From JBLIOB01 sp047639575 (GTDB taxonomy: Bacteria; Bacteroidota; Bacteroidia; Flavobacteriales_D; Parvicellaceae): DNA of 10,436 nucleotides. This document shows positions 1 to 8,400 of the stretch, in pieces; position 1 is the first letter of the stretch; each line of letters starts with the position of its first letter. Made by a program: the position numbers and the translations under genes. The stretch is from the NCBI GenBank assembly GCA_047639575.1, contig JBLIOB010000139.1, positions 1 to 10,436 on the forward strand. The letters run 5' to 3'. A model generated the notes under the pieces. That model searched no databases and had not been told where the DNA came from. It worked only from the letters and a program-made list of their open reading frames with translations.

Positions 1-1
1 A

Positions 2-55
2 CAAACCGAAAAAGGAGTTCGATTAGACCAGACTTTTTCTTTGAGTGAATTATGA
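2..55 (+). CDS. C-terminal end of an upstream gene (partial)
   Basis: The frame starting at base 2 is open to the TGA at 53-55 and would encode a tail ending in Thr-Phe-Ser-Leu-Ser-Glu-Leu. Its stop overlaps the ATG of the next gene (ATGA at 52-55), the same kind of junction seen repeatedly downstream, so it is probably the last gene before 52-678 in the same operon. The frame starting at base 1 is also open, to a TGA at 46-48, but uses rarer codons such as AGG, so it is the weaker choice. Only 17 residues are visible and no family can be named. Confidence 0.4.
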   Translation, partial: QTEKGVRLDQTFSLSEL

Positions 56-678
56 AAAATTTAATTGCCCTACTCTTATGCTTTGTCAGCCTTTTAGGCT
101 ATACTCAAGTCCCTATTATCATTGACACTCAGGCTGATTCATCAAGCTGGGGTAATCTAAAAGAAATAGACGCAAAAGAGCGACTTAAAAACAAACAGTA
201 CAAAGACTCCATTGAATATTATAGAATTCTGGCGGCTTCTAAACCCAAAATGCAGACACCAGACATTATGTTTACGTGTGATTTTGAGCTAGATCTAGTT
301 AAAATTATCATTTGGGAAGATCAAAAAATTGTTGTTGATACGATTATAAATAAAGGTAAAGTCGAATTCGGTCCATTTGAAGCTGAACATTTCTTCGATA
401 TTTCCTGCTCAAAATCAGAATACGTCACCAAGAAAGTATTTATCTCCACGGTTGGTGCTAAGGATTTAGCCAAGACAACAACCATTGACATCACTCCCTC
501 TATGATTGAAGCATATAAATTCAAAAAGCTTCACAAGTCAAATCCATTTGACAAGCCCGCTGCAAAAGTTTTGCCTTCGGTAGACGGTTTATTAAATTAT
601 GATTTAGAATACATTAAAGAGCGAAAAGCTGTGATAGATGCAGCATACAAGAAGAAGTATCGGCCTACTGAGCAATAG
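52..678 (+). CDS. Exported protein of unknown function, paralog of the next gene
   Basis: This 208-residue protein has a typical signal peptide at residues 1-19 (Lys near the start, Leu-rich core, GYTQ junction) and no lipobox, so it is probably periplasmic or exported. I do not recognise the family. The C-terminal two thirds matches the protein encoded at 685-1410 along its length: a GPF turn, TKKVF, then ID-x-(S/T)-PSM, then NPFDKPAA, and finally YDLEYIK at residues 183-189 followed by a Lys-rich tail. The middle part (about 70-135) alternates polar and hydrophobic residues as in a beta-sandwich, but this is an inference. The start is set by the ATGA overlap with the preceding frame and by the signal peptide. 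An AAAGGAG at 11-17 is too far upstream to be its ribosome binding site. The next gene starts 6 bases after the stop. Confidence 0.85.
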   Translation: MKNLIALLLCFVSLLGYTQVPIIIDTQADSSSWGNLKEIDAKERLKNKQYKDSIEYYRILAASKPKMQTPDIMFTCDFELDLVKIIIWEDQKIVVDTIINKGKVEFGPFEAEHFFDISCSKSEYVTKKVFISTVGAKDLAKTTTIDITPSMIEAYKFKKLHKSNPFDKPAAKVLPSVDGLLNYDLEYIKERKAVIDAAYKKKYRPTEQ

Positions 679-684
679 AGAAGT

Positions 685-1410
685 ATGAAGTATAAAATAG
701 TTGCGCTACTACTTACCTTTTTTTCTGCAGGATCAGTTAAATCTCAAATACTTGATTCAATTTCTGAACAGGTAACAGTGCGTGATTCAGTTCTTGGAAT
801 TGTTTATCAAGTGAATCCAAAATTTATAAAACAAAGGAAAGAAAGTAAAGAACTAATTTTATCAGACGCTGATCATTTAGTGCATTTTTCGCACAACTTA
901 TGGCTTAAAGACAGTGTATACATTGATAATATAAGTGACTCCCTTTATTTCAACCTCTCTTATGAAGGTTCACCTGGAGATACGTCCTATTTATTTTTTA
1001 GTCACTCTATTCTTATCACTTCTGATATGAAAGAGCCAGATGTATTAATGAAGATCTATCATGGGGATAAACTTGTTTTAAAGAAAACCCTAGGAACTGC
1101 ACTGGAAACTTCAGGTCCATTTAAAGATGATGAAAACATTCGTGTAGCATTCAGTAAAAAAGGCTTTATGACTAAAAAGGTATTCGTTCGAACCGAAGGT
1201 ATTGATGACGAGGCTTATGAGGTTGTAATTGATATGAGCCCTTCCATGCTCAAATCTAATTTATTTAGAAAGTTTAATGGAATGGACCCTTTCGAACAGC
1301 CGGTTGCAATCATTAGAGTTAGTCCAATTGGAAATTTGACTTATGATTTAGAATACATTAAAAATAGACTAGAGATTATCAATAGTTACTTAAAGAAACA
1401 GCCAAGGTAA
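685..1410 (+). CDS. Exported protein of unknown function, paralog of the previous gene
   Basis: This 241-residue protein has a signal peptide at residues 1-20 (hydrophobic core ALLLTFF, junction KSQ). It shares an ordered set of motifs with its upstream neighbour in the C-terminal half: GPF, TKKVF, ID-x-SPSM, DPFEQPVA and YDLEYIK (residues 220-226). It differs by having about 35 more residues between the signal peptide and the conserved part. The two genes therefore look like a tandem duplication that has diverged strongly in the N-terminal half while keeping the C-terminal block. Purine-rich GAGAAG at 678-683 lies just before the ATG. Its TAA directly abuts the ATG of miaA, with no intervening base, which suggests coupled translation. 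The function is unknown, and nothing in the sequence links it directly to tRNA modification. Confidence 0.85.
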   Translation: MKYKIVALLLTFFSAGSVKSQILDSISEQVTVRDSVLGIVYQVNPKFIKQRKESKELILSDADHLVHFSHNLWLKDSVYIDNISDSLYFNLSYEGSPGDTSYLFFSHSILITSDMKEPDVLMKIYHGDKLVLKKTLGTALETSGPFKDDENIRVAFSKKGFMTKKVFVRTEGIDDEAYEVVIDMSPSMLKSNLFRKFNGMDPFEQPVAIIRVSPIGNLTYDLEYIKNRLEIINSYLKKQPR

Positions 1411-2307
1411 ATGAAGCAGTTAATTTCTATTGTAGGACCAACCGCAATCGGTAAAACTAGCTTTTCCATTTCTTTAGCGAAGCAATACAACTGCGAAATT
1501 GTTTCTGCCGATTCAAGGCAATTCTTTAAAGAAATGGCAATTGGAACTGCTAAACCAGATGTTACAGAAATGGATGGGATACCTCATCACTTTGTAGATT
1601 TCTTATCAGTTAATGATCCATACACTGCTGGACAATTTGAAAAAGAGGCAATTGCTAAAATTGAAGAAATCCATCAAAAGACAGAAGTAGCTATTATGGT
1701 GGGTGGTTCTGGACTTTATGTAAATGCAGTGCACGATGGTATGGATGATATCCCTTCTGATTCTGAGCTAAGAGATCTATTGAATAATGAACTAAAGGAT
1801 CGGGGTATCGAACCCCTTCAGATTGAATTAAAAAAGCTAGATCCTGAACATTACGAGTTCATGGACATTCATAATCCACAGCGATTGATCAGGGCAATTG
1901 AGGTCTGTCGATTAAGCGGGAAAACATACACTTCATTTCGTAATAAGATAAATAAAACCAGACCATTTAACATCATAAAAATTGGACTCATTGCGGACCG
2001 AGAAATCATTTACGACCGGATTAATCAGCGAGTTGATTTAATGATTGAAGCAGGCTTAGTTGAGGAAGTTAAATCGCTCCATAAGCTCAAATCACTAAAC
2101 GCGCTGCAAACTGTAGGTTATAGGGAGTTATTCGAACATTTCGAAGGAAATGTTACTCTTGATGAAGCAATAGAGAACATCAAAATGAATACTCGTAGGT
2201 TTGCCAAAAGGCAAATGACTTGGTTTAAAAAGGACAAAGACACGAAATGGTTTGATTACAAAGACCAACAGCAAATCAAAGATTATGTAGCTTCGCAGTT
2301 GAAGTGA
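1411..2307 (+). CDS. miaA: tRNA dimethylallyltransferase MiaA
   Basis: MiaA transfers the dimethylallyl group of DMAPP to N6 of A37, next to the anticodon of tRNAs reading codons that begin with U. This is the first step towards the (methylthio)isopentenyl-adenosine modifications, and the enzyme acts in the cytoplasm. The 298-residue length is normal for the family. Visible landmarks are the P-loop GPTAIGKT (residues 9-16), the DSRQ box with the expected catalytic Asp34, GTAKP (45-49), GGSGLYV (98-104), NPQRLIRA (155-162), QTVGYRE (233-239) and the basic RRFAKRQMTWF segment (262-272). All are in the family order, with no sign of damage. The ATG directly follows the stop of the preceding gene, and an AAGG at 1404-1407 could serve as a weak ribosome binding site. 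The stop overlaps the GTG of the following transporter gene. Confidence 0.98.
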   Translation: MKQLISIVGPTAIGKTSFSISLAKQYNCEIVSADSRQFFKEMAIGTAKPDVTEMDGIPHHFVDFLSVNDPYTAGQFEKEAIAKIEEIHQKTEVAIMVGGSGLYVNAVHDGMDDIPSDSELRDLLNNELKDRGIEPLQIELKKLDPEHYEFMDIHNPQRLIRAIEVCRLSGKTYTSFRNKINKTRPFNIIKIGLIADREIIYDRINQRVDLMIEAGLVEEVKSLHKLKSLNALQTVGYRELFEHFEGNVTLDEAIENIKMNTRRFAKRQMTWFKKDKDTKWFDYKDQQQIKDYVASQLK

Positions 2308-3560
2308 AAAATCCGTTAGCACGATACAAATATCTCGACAAAAACATCAGGAATATGATTCTTGGTGAGGCGATCGTGCAAATTTTAAATGGTGCTTTTT
2401 TCCTAATCTCTAATTTGTATTTGTCTAAGGAAGGATATACTCACACAGACATTTCCGACTTTATTTTCTACCGATTTTTAGGCGTGCTGTTTCTAGCCAT
2501 GCCGTTCGGGATGTTTATTAAAACGAAACGCCTGCTTCCCTTTTTTTATATCGGCTCCATAGGGATGAGCATTTGCTCGCTAATTGTAATTTTCGGGATT
2601 GACGCAGGTGACTCAACCTTGGCTCAACTCGCTCTCCTATTTTGGGGAATTTGTTTTATGCTCATTGAAGTGGTGAAGCTGCCTTTCATCATGAGGCACT
2701 GTCCAAAAGAACAGCATAGCATGGCAATAGCTCTCGCTTTCTCTACTTGGAGTTTAGGAGCTGTTATTGCAGGAATAATCTCATTCACATCACATGCTAT
2801 TCTACCAGATTTTTTTCAAGAGAAGAATGTTATGTACCTCATCTCCTTTCTATCCCTTGCTAGCCTGATTTTCTTTTTCAAAGTAAAGGTGAAAGACCGA
2901 GTTCCTAAGGGAACTAAAAGTGGATTCAATCTGAAAGATTATGATTGGTGGCGAGTTGGAAAAGCAGTATTTCCCACTTTTGTAATTGCTGTAGGCGCAG
3001 GATTAACAGTTCCTTTTATCAACCTCTTTTTTGAAGAAGTACATCACAAAGATTTTGCTGATTTCGCATATATCGGATCAATTGCCTATACTGCTGTTTT
3101 CATTTCGGTATTATTTGCACCAAGTATTAAAGACAAATGGGGATATCGAAAATCAATTCCCGCAACTCAGATTTTTTCCGTTTTAGCTTTAATTGGACTA
3201 GCATTAACTGAGTTTATGGCAGATTATTCTATAGGCATTTTATTCGCTATAATTTTCTTCGTAGTTAGACAGCCCCTTATGAATTTGGCTCAACCACTTT
3301 CATCTGAATTAGTTTTAAATTACGTAGGTAAGCGAAATGAAGAAATTGTTGGAGCATTTCAAAGTACAATTTGGAATGGATCTTTTGTTTTTAGTTCATG
3401 GATCTTTGGGGTTCTCAGGTCTTATCAAGTTGAATTCATGTATATATTTCTTATTACGGCAGGATTATATCTTATAGCGATATTGCTGTATATTGTATTA
3501 ATCAGAGATTACGAGAAACGAATTAAGCTAAAACTGGTCAGCGATGAAATCACTATTTGA
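2304..3560 (+). CDS. Major facilitator superfamily transporter
   Basis: This 418-residue integral membrane protein has about twelve hydrophobic segments, near residues 20-40, 55-72, 78-98, 107-127, 141-163, 175-193, 221-243, 255-273, 285-303, 306-325, 350-371 and 378-401. A longer basic loop between segments 6 and 7 (194-220) gives the usual 6+6 MFS layout. The loop after segment 8 carries a motif-A-like DKWGYRK (277-283). The substrate cannot be read from the sequence. The GTG at 2304 overlaps the miaA stop (GTGA), which fits the coupling seen elsewhere in the operon. An in-frame ATG at 2355, preceded by AGGA, would remove 17 residues that lie before the first membrane segment, so the true start is uncertain. 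The 3' end overlaps the next gene by 17 bases. Confidence 0.9.
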   Translation: MKNPLARYKYLDKNIRNMILGEAIVQILNGAFFLISNLYLSKEGYTHTDISDFIFYRFLGVLFLAMPFGMFIKTKRLLPFFYIGSIGMSICSLIVIFGIDAGDSTLAQLALLFWGICFMLIEVVKLPFIMRHCPKEQHSMAIALAFSTWSLGAVIAGIISFTSHAILPDFFQEKNVMYLISFLSLASLIFFFKVKVKDRVPKGTKSGFNLKDYDWWRVGKAVFPTFVIAVGAGLTVPFINLFFEEVHHKDFADFAYIGSIAYTAVFISVLFAPSIKDKWGYRKSIPATQIFSVLALIGLALTEFMADYSIGILFAIIFFVVRQPLMNLAQPLSSELVLNYVGKRNEEIVGAFQSTIWNGSFVFSSWIFGVLRSYQVEFMYIFLITAGLYLIAILLYIVLIRDYEKRIKLKLVSDEITI

Positions 3561-3984
3561 TAAAGACATTTATGAAGAAATAGTTGCCCGCTTTAGCTCT
3601 CTTACTGCGCAACACCAACCACAATGGGGAACAATGAACGTTGCTCAGATGGTGGATCATTGCATCAAGCCCTTACAGCAGTCCATTGGCAGTATTGAAT
3701 GTGAACAAAAATCAAATTTTGTGTGGCGAATTTTCAAATCGTCATTGTATAATGACAAACTTTGGAAAACCAATTTACCAACTGCTCCAGAATATAAAAT
3801 TACAGCAGTAAAATCCTTAGTTGATTCTAGAATTAAGTTACTCAAAGAGATTGAAGAATATCATGCTCTTGGAGAGGCACATGGTTGGAAACCTCATATT
3901 AGATTTGGGAAATTCACAGGAGATCAAATGGGCAAAATGGGATACAAGCATTTGGATCATCATTTAAGACAATTCAATGTTTAA
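3544..3984 (+). CDS. DUF1569 / DinB-like four-helix protein
   Basis: This 146-residue soluble protein matches the DUF1569 family, which belongs to the DinB/YfiT-like helical-bundle group. Diagnostic segments are the N-terminal KSLFD, the QWGTMNVAQMVDHC stretch (27-40) and the C-terminal YKHLDHHLRQF (134-144). His39 and the His136/His139/His140 cluster are placed as expected for metal-binding positions of DinB-like folds, which is family knowledge and not shown here. The biochemical role of DUF1569 is not established; related DinB-like proteins include thiol transferases. The gene starts inside the end of the transporter gene in another frame (17-base overlap), and its end overlaps the next gene's first possible ATG by 8 bases. 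There is no signal peptide, so the location should be cytoplasmic. Confidence 0.9.
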   Translation: MKSLFDKDIYEEIVARFSSLTAQHQPQWGTMNVAQMVDHCIKPLQQSIGSIECEQKSNFVWRIFKSSLYNDKLWKTNLPTAPEYKITAVKSLVDSRIKLLKEIEEYHALGEAHGWKPHIRFGKFTGDQMGKMGYKHLDHHLRQFNV

Positions 3985-5116
3985 GATGAATAATGAAAAA
4001 ATGAAGTGGGTAATTACAATACTTCTTCCGATTGTATTCTTGTCGTGCTCGGTAGACGAACCTGAATCTAGTTTTTTAATCTGGCAATCTAAAAACCCAG
4101 GCTCAGCTTCAATAAAAAATTCGGTTCACATGGACTCAATGGTGTTTCGGTCCGATCCATTAAAAATCAACTCGATTTATAGATCTATGCAAGGACCATA
4201 TAATAGAACCGCTGTTACTATTAAAAGTGAGGACAAGCTAGTGTGGCTGGTAGGGTACAATTGCAAAGTATTTAATGCCAGCACCAATAATCAACTTTCA
4301 GACGATTATATCTGCCACAACAACTTAAATTATAGCCTTCCTGATCGTTACCCTTGGAAATTGAAAACGCAAGGAACCGACAAAAGGCTTTTTACCATAA
4401 CACCAGGCCAAACAAGTATTCAACTACCTGTTGGAACTGGAATTCCTGTTCACACAGATTATGAATTGGAGTTCTTGTCTCAAGCATTAAATCACAACGT
4501 TCCTGATATTAATTTAGAAACTGTTCAGCAGATTACCATTTACTACTATTCAGATTCCCATGCTCCTGAAAACATAACTCCCTTGTTTCAACAAGCCTTA
4601 TTTGTAACCAAACAAACAGGAGGTCCATTGGGCGATTTTAATGCTGCAACCAGCACTAAGATTAAAGTTCCAAATTTATCTTGTGGAGTTGACTCCAACA
4701 GTATTTGCCAAATTCAATATCCAAGCCAAGCGTTATACAACCCATACTTTGATGATTACGGAAGAACCTATACAGGTCACTGGAATATTCCTTATGGACC
4801 AGCTGAATGGTCTACCAATGTTACGCAAATGATGAACCTTACTGAGGACACAAAATTACATGCAGTTGGCTGCCACGTTCACCCTTATTCAGATAGTTTA
4901 GAATTATGGGACTTAACGAAAAACATCCAAATTCATAATGTTCTGGCCTCAAGCTATAGTAATAAAATTGGACTAAACCATATTGCATATGATACCATGA
5001 ACATATCATTACAAAAGGAAAATCAATTTGGTTTACGCAGCACATACCATTGTACTGATTCAATTTATAAACACAGTGCTATGGCCACATTGTTTCTTTA
5101 CCTGGAAGAATACTAA
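3977..5116 (+). CDS. Lipoprotein resembling copper type II ascorbate-dependent monooxygenases
   Basis: This protein has up to 379 residues with a lipoprotein signal ending in FLSC (Cys24 counted from the first ATG). ATGs at 3977, 3986 and 4001 are all possible starts; the one at 4001 gives the most typical lipoprotein signal and the one at 3986 avoids overlap with the preceding gene. The C-terminal part resembles the second catalytic domain of peptidylglycine and dopamine monooxygenases: TGHWNIPYG (around His268), then CHVHP with His300 and His302, then SAMATLFLYL with Met369. The His-x-His to Met spacing of 67 is close to that of the CuM site in peptidylglycine monooxygenase. The N-terminal half has ICHNN (His114) and a LSQALNHN segment (His173) where the CuH ligands would be expected, but the family's HH pair and Q-x-HY motif are not intact. 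A redox or copper-binding envelope role is inferred; catalysis is doubtful. This is the last gene of the operon. Confidence 0.6.
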   Translation: MFKMNNEKMKWVITILLPIVFLSCSVDEPESSFLIWQSKNPGSASIKNSVHMDSMVFRSDPLKINSIYRSMQGPYNRTAVTIKSEDKLVWLVGYNCKVFNASTNNQLSDDYICHNNLNYSLPDRYPWKLKTQGTDKRLFTITPGQTSIQLPVGTGIPVHTDYELEFLSQALNHNVPDINLETVQQITIYYYSDSHAPENITPLFQQALFVTKQTGGPLGDFNAATSTKIKVPNLSCGVDSNSICQIQYPSQALYNPYFDDYGRTYTGHWNIPYGPAEWSTNVTQMMNLTEDTKLHAVGCHVHPYSDSLELWDLTKNIQIHNVLASSYSNKIGLNHIAYDTMNISLQKENQFGLRSTYHCTDSIYKHSAMATLFLYLEEY

Positions 5117-5299
5117 AATATTAAGTCTCTATTTTTCTAGAATCCAATTAGTTGAACATATTATGGGATTAAACAATGTCTCCTTTTGCCCAAACGTAGA
5201 AATGATTACTCAAAATAATATTTAAACGTATCATTTTGAAAATGAACAGTTTCGAACTTTACCAATCAATGTTAGTTATCGACATTTCTTAGGAATTAC

Positions 5300-5330
5300 T
5301 TGGATCAGAAATACAATATATTTAGTTTCG
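5300..5330 (+). promoter_or_regulatory. Candidate Bacteroidota promoter for the large T9SS protein
   Basis: TTG at 5300-5302 is followed after 20 bases by TAGTTTCG at 5323-5330, which matches seven of eight positions of the -7 consensus TAnnTTTG of the Bacteroidota housekeeping sigma factor. Spacing and orientation fit. Transcription would start about 105 bases before the ATG at 5441, leaving a leader that contains the hairpin at 5403-5418. An alternative -7 match (CACTTTTG, 5344-5351) lacks an upstream TTG. Confidence 0.35.
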
Positions 5331-5402
5331 CAGGCTCAACAGCCACTTTTGCATTCGATTCCTTTTTCGAGTTCAAAAAACATATTAAAAATCAAAAGCG
5401 AT

Positions 5403-5418
5403 TCCAGTAAATACTGGA
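5403..5418 (+). promoter_or_regulatory. Small inverted repeat in the leader of the large gene
   Basis: TCCAGTA (5403-5409) and TACTGGA (5412-5418) are perfect inverted copies separated by two bases, ending 22 bases before the ATG at 5441. The sequence could be an operator half-site pair or a weak leader hairpin (6-bp stem, 4-base loop). No T-run follows, so it is not a terminator. Confidence 0.3.
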
Positions 5419-5440
5419 TTACACAATTACAATAATCAGA

Positions 5441-8400
5441 ATGAAAAATTTAGTCTTTGTATTTATCATGTTCATTGCATTTCAAGCCAATGCACAAATA
5501 TTTTTAAATGAAAATTTCGACACTGGAATGCCAGTTACATGGACCGTTGTTGATGGTGGAGGAGCTACAGGCGACTCATGGGTTTCAGGTATTCAAGGAT
5601 CGACCATAGATGGGACTAACCATGCATTTGTGGATAGTGACGCTAATGGGAATGGAATTTTAATGCAAGAGTCTTTGGAGAGTGAAGCATTTGATGCTTC
5701 TTCCGCAACAAGTTTATGGCTTGATTTCGACCAATTTTATAATTGGATTGGAAATGACACGGCTTTCGTTGATGTTTTTGATGGAGCTGTTTGGGTAAAT
5801 GTCTTGACTCAAAATGGCGCAAACGTTGGAGCTTCAGGAGCACCAGACCAACAGCATATTGATATCACCGCTTATCAAAATGCAGCAATGCAAGTTCGTT
5901 TCCGTTATGACGATGGAAATGTTTGGGCTTGGTGGTGGCTAGTAGATAACGTAATTGTATACAATAGCACCTGTCCTAAACCAACTACTTTATCTGCAAC
6001 AGGAATTACAACTACCAATGCCGATCTAAATTGGATCGAGACAGGCACAGCAATATCTTGGGAAGTTGAATGGGGTACTGCCGGATTTATTCCAGGAACA
6101 GGAACTTCAGCCATATCGGCAACAAACCCATACAATGCTAGTGGATTAGTTGCTAATTCCTCATTCGAATTCTATGTAAGATCAATTTGTGGACCTGCTG
6201 ATTCTAGCTTGTGGGTTGGACCTTACCAATTTCTAACTCCTTGTACATCAGTAATTGCCCCGTACTTAGACGATGTAGAAACTCACTTGCCAACTATCAC
6301 ATTGGCGACTTCTAATTGTTGGAATGCAACGGCAACTGGATTGTATGACTGGGACATTTCTGGAACTGGAACTACACCTTCAACGGGCACTGGCCCTCTT
6401 GCAGCATTTAGCGGAACGAACTATTTCTTTACGGAAGCTTCTAGTGGTGCCTTAGGAGATGTTGCAGCGTTATTTACTCCGTTCGTAGACGTGACATCAT
6501 TGACTGTTCCTAGTCTTGATTTTTACTATCACATGTTTGGAACAACAATGGGTAGCTTATACATTGATGTATATGATGGAGCTACTTGGACCACAATAGA
6601 TTCGTTAATTGGACAACAACAATCGGCCCAAGCTGATCCTTGGGTTCAGCACTTTACAGATTTATCAGGATTTACTGGAATCATTCAAGTTAGATTCAGA
6701 GCAGTCAGCGCTGGAACTTTCACAGGTGACATCGCATTGGATAACATATCTATAGTTGAAACTCCTACTTGTCAAGCTCCTAATGCATTGTACGCCATTA
6801 ATGCAACTATTAATTCTGCAGATCTAGGTTGGACCGAAAATGGAACTGCTGTTTCTTGGGAAGTGGAATATGGTGCTCCTGGTTTTACTCCTGGCACTGG
6901 AACCGTAGTTATTACAGGTACAAATCCATTAAATTTAACTGGTCTTACTTCAGCTACTACTTATGATTTTTATGTAAGAGCAGTTTGTGGCCCTGCTGAT
7001 TCTAGTCTATGGGATGGACCTAATGCCTTTACAACTGCCGGGACTTGCGGATTTTTCACACTTGAGTTGTTTGACACATTCGGAGATGGATGGAATGGAG
7101 GAATCCTGGATGTTTATGTGAACGGAAGTTTATTTGCTGGTGGCGTGACAATCGCTGCAGGTACAGGACCTGACACAACCTTGATACCCGTTAATATCGG
7201 TGATATCATATCTATAGACTATACAGCAAGTGGATTCCCTACTGAGAACGAGTATAACGTATTTGATCAATCCTTAACACTAGTTGCTTCTGAAGGACTA
7301 GGAGGAGCTACGCCAAATGATATTGGTGATTATACGATCCCAACTGGATTAGAATCTTGTCCGAGTTGTCCGGCTCCATCAACATTAACTACAACAGCTA
7401 TAACTGCTACTTCAGCTGATCTTGGGTGGACTGAAAATGGTGTAGCTACATCTTGGGAAGTTGAATATGGCGCAGCTGGATTTGCTGTAGGTGCAGGCAC
7501 ATCTGCAATTTCAGGAACGAATCCCCTAAATATTGCCGGTCTTTCTGCAAATACTTCTTACGACTTTTACGTAAGATCTGTGTGTGCTCCAGGTGATACA
7601 AGTGTTTGGGTTGGTGCATACACTTTCCTAACTCCATGCGTTAGTCTTGCAGCTCCTTGGGCAGATAGTGTTGATACGCATGTAGCAACAACAACTCTAG
7701 TCACCTCTAATTGCTGGAACGCTACTGCAACTGGCACATTTGATTGGGACATATCAGGAACAGGAACTACTCCATCAACTGGAACTGGGCCATTAGCAGC
7801 CCAGAGCGGAACTAACTTCTTTTTTACCGAAGCATCAAGTGGTTTATTAGGTGACGTTGCTGAGTTAAATTCTCCAATGATTGACCTTACTGGAATTTCA
7901 ACAGCCAACTTAAATTTCTACTATCATATGTTCGGAATCGTTATGGGGAACTTGTACATTGATGTGTACGATGGGGCAACTTGGACAACCGTTGATTCGA
8001 TTATGGGACAACAACAAGTGGCACAAACTGATCCTTGGCTTTTAAAGACAGTTAATCTATCCACATTTAGCGGAACGATACAAGTGAAGTTCAGAGCTGT
8101 AAGTGCAGGAACTTTTGAAGGTGATATTTGCTTAGATAATATTGAAATTGTTGGATCATCTGTCTCTTGCCCTATTCCATCATTACTAACGGTAACAGCA
8201 GTTGGAACGAACAATGTTGATTTATCATGGACAGAAAATGGTGGTGCAACCACTTGGGAAGTTGAATGGGACACGGCTGGATTTGCTCCAGGATCTGGAA
8301 ATACTTTTATCACTTCCGCTAACCCTCACACGCTTTTTGGATTATTACTAAACACAGATTACGATTATTATGTAAGAGCGATTTGCGCACCAGGTGATAC

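Larger units (their letters stand above)
5112..5435 (+). other. Intergenic stretch with a nearly open frame; possible gene remnant
   Basis: The 324 bases between the lipoprotein gene and the large secreted-protein gene hold no convincing intact gene. The frame running through 5112-5435 has only one internal stop, TAA at 5223-5225, and ends at TAA 5433-5435. The second part (5226-5435) is open for 69 codons but contains no ATG. In such AT-rich DNA several stops would be expected, so this may be the remains of a gene carrying a nonsense mutation, or chance. The predicted peptide matches no family I recognise. The gap also holds a candidate promoter and a small hairpin, described separately. Confidence 0.2.

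Noticed and set aside
11..17. AAAGGAG as a ribosome binding site for the gene at 52
   Set aside because: It ends 34 bases before the ATG, far beyond working distance, and lies within the presumed coding tail of the preceding gene.
4641..4832. Second + strand open frame of 63 codons within the lipoprotein gene
   Set aside because: It lies fully inside the monooxygenase-like gene in another frame and has no independent support.
5163..5225. Small ATG frame of 20 codons, and another of 16 codons at 5242-5292, in the gap
   Set aside because: Too short, no ribosome binding site, and no recognisable product; handled as part of the nearly open frame.
5972..8167. Repeated DNA considered as a CRISPR-like or tandem repeat array
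   Set aside because: The repeats are long protein modules with silent differences and no short identical direct repeats or spacers.
5643..8313. Several open frames on the minus strand inside the large gene (for example 7567-7908 and 7924-8313)
   Set aside because: They are antisense to a well-supported modular protein, lie over its repeated segments, and show no signal or domain of their own; they are by-products of its composition.
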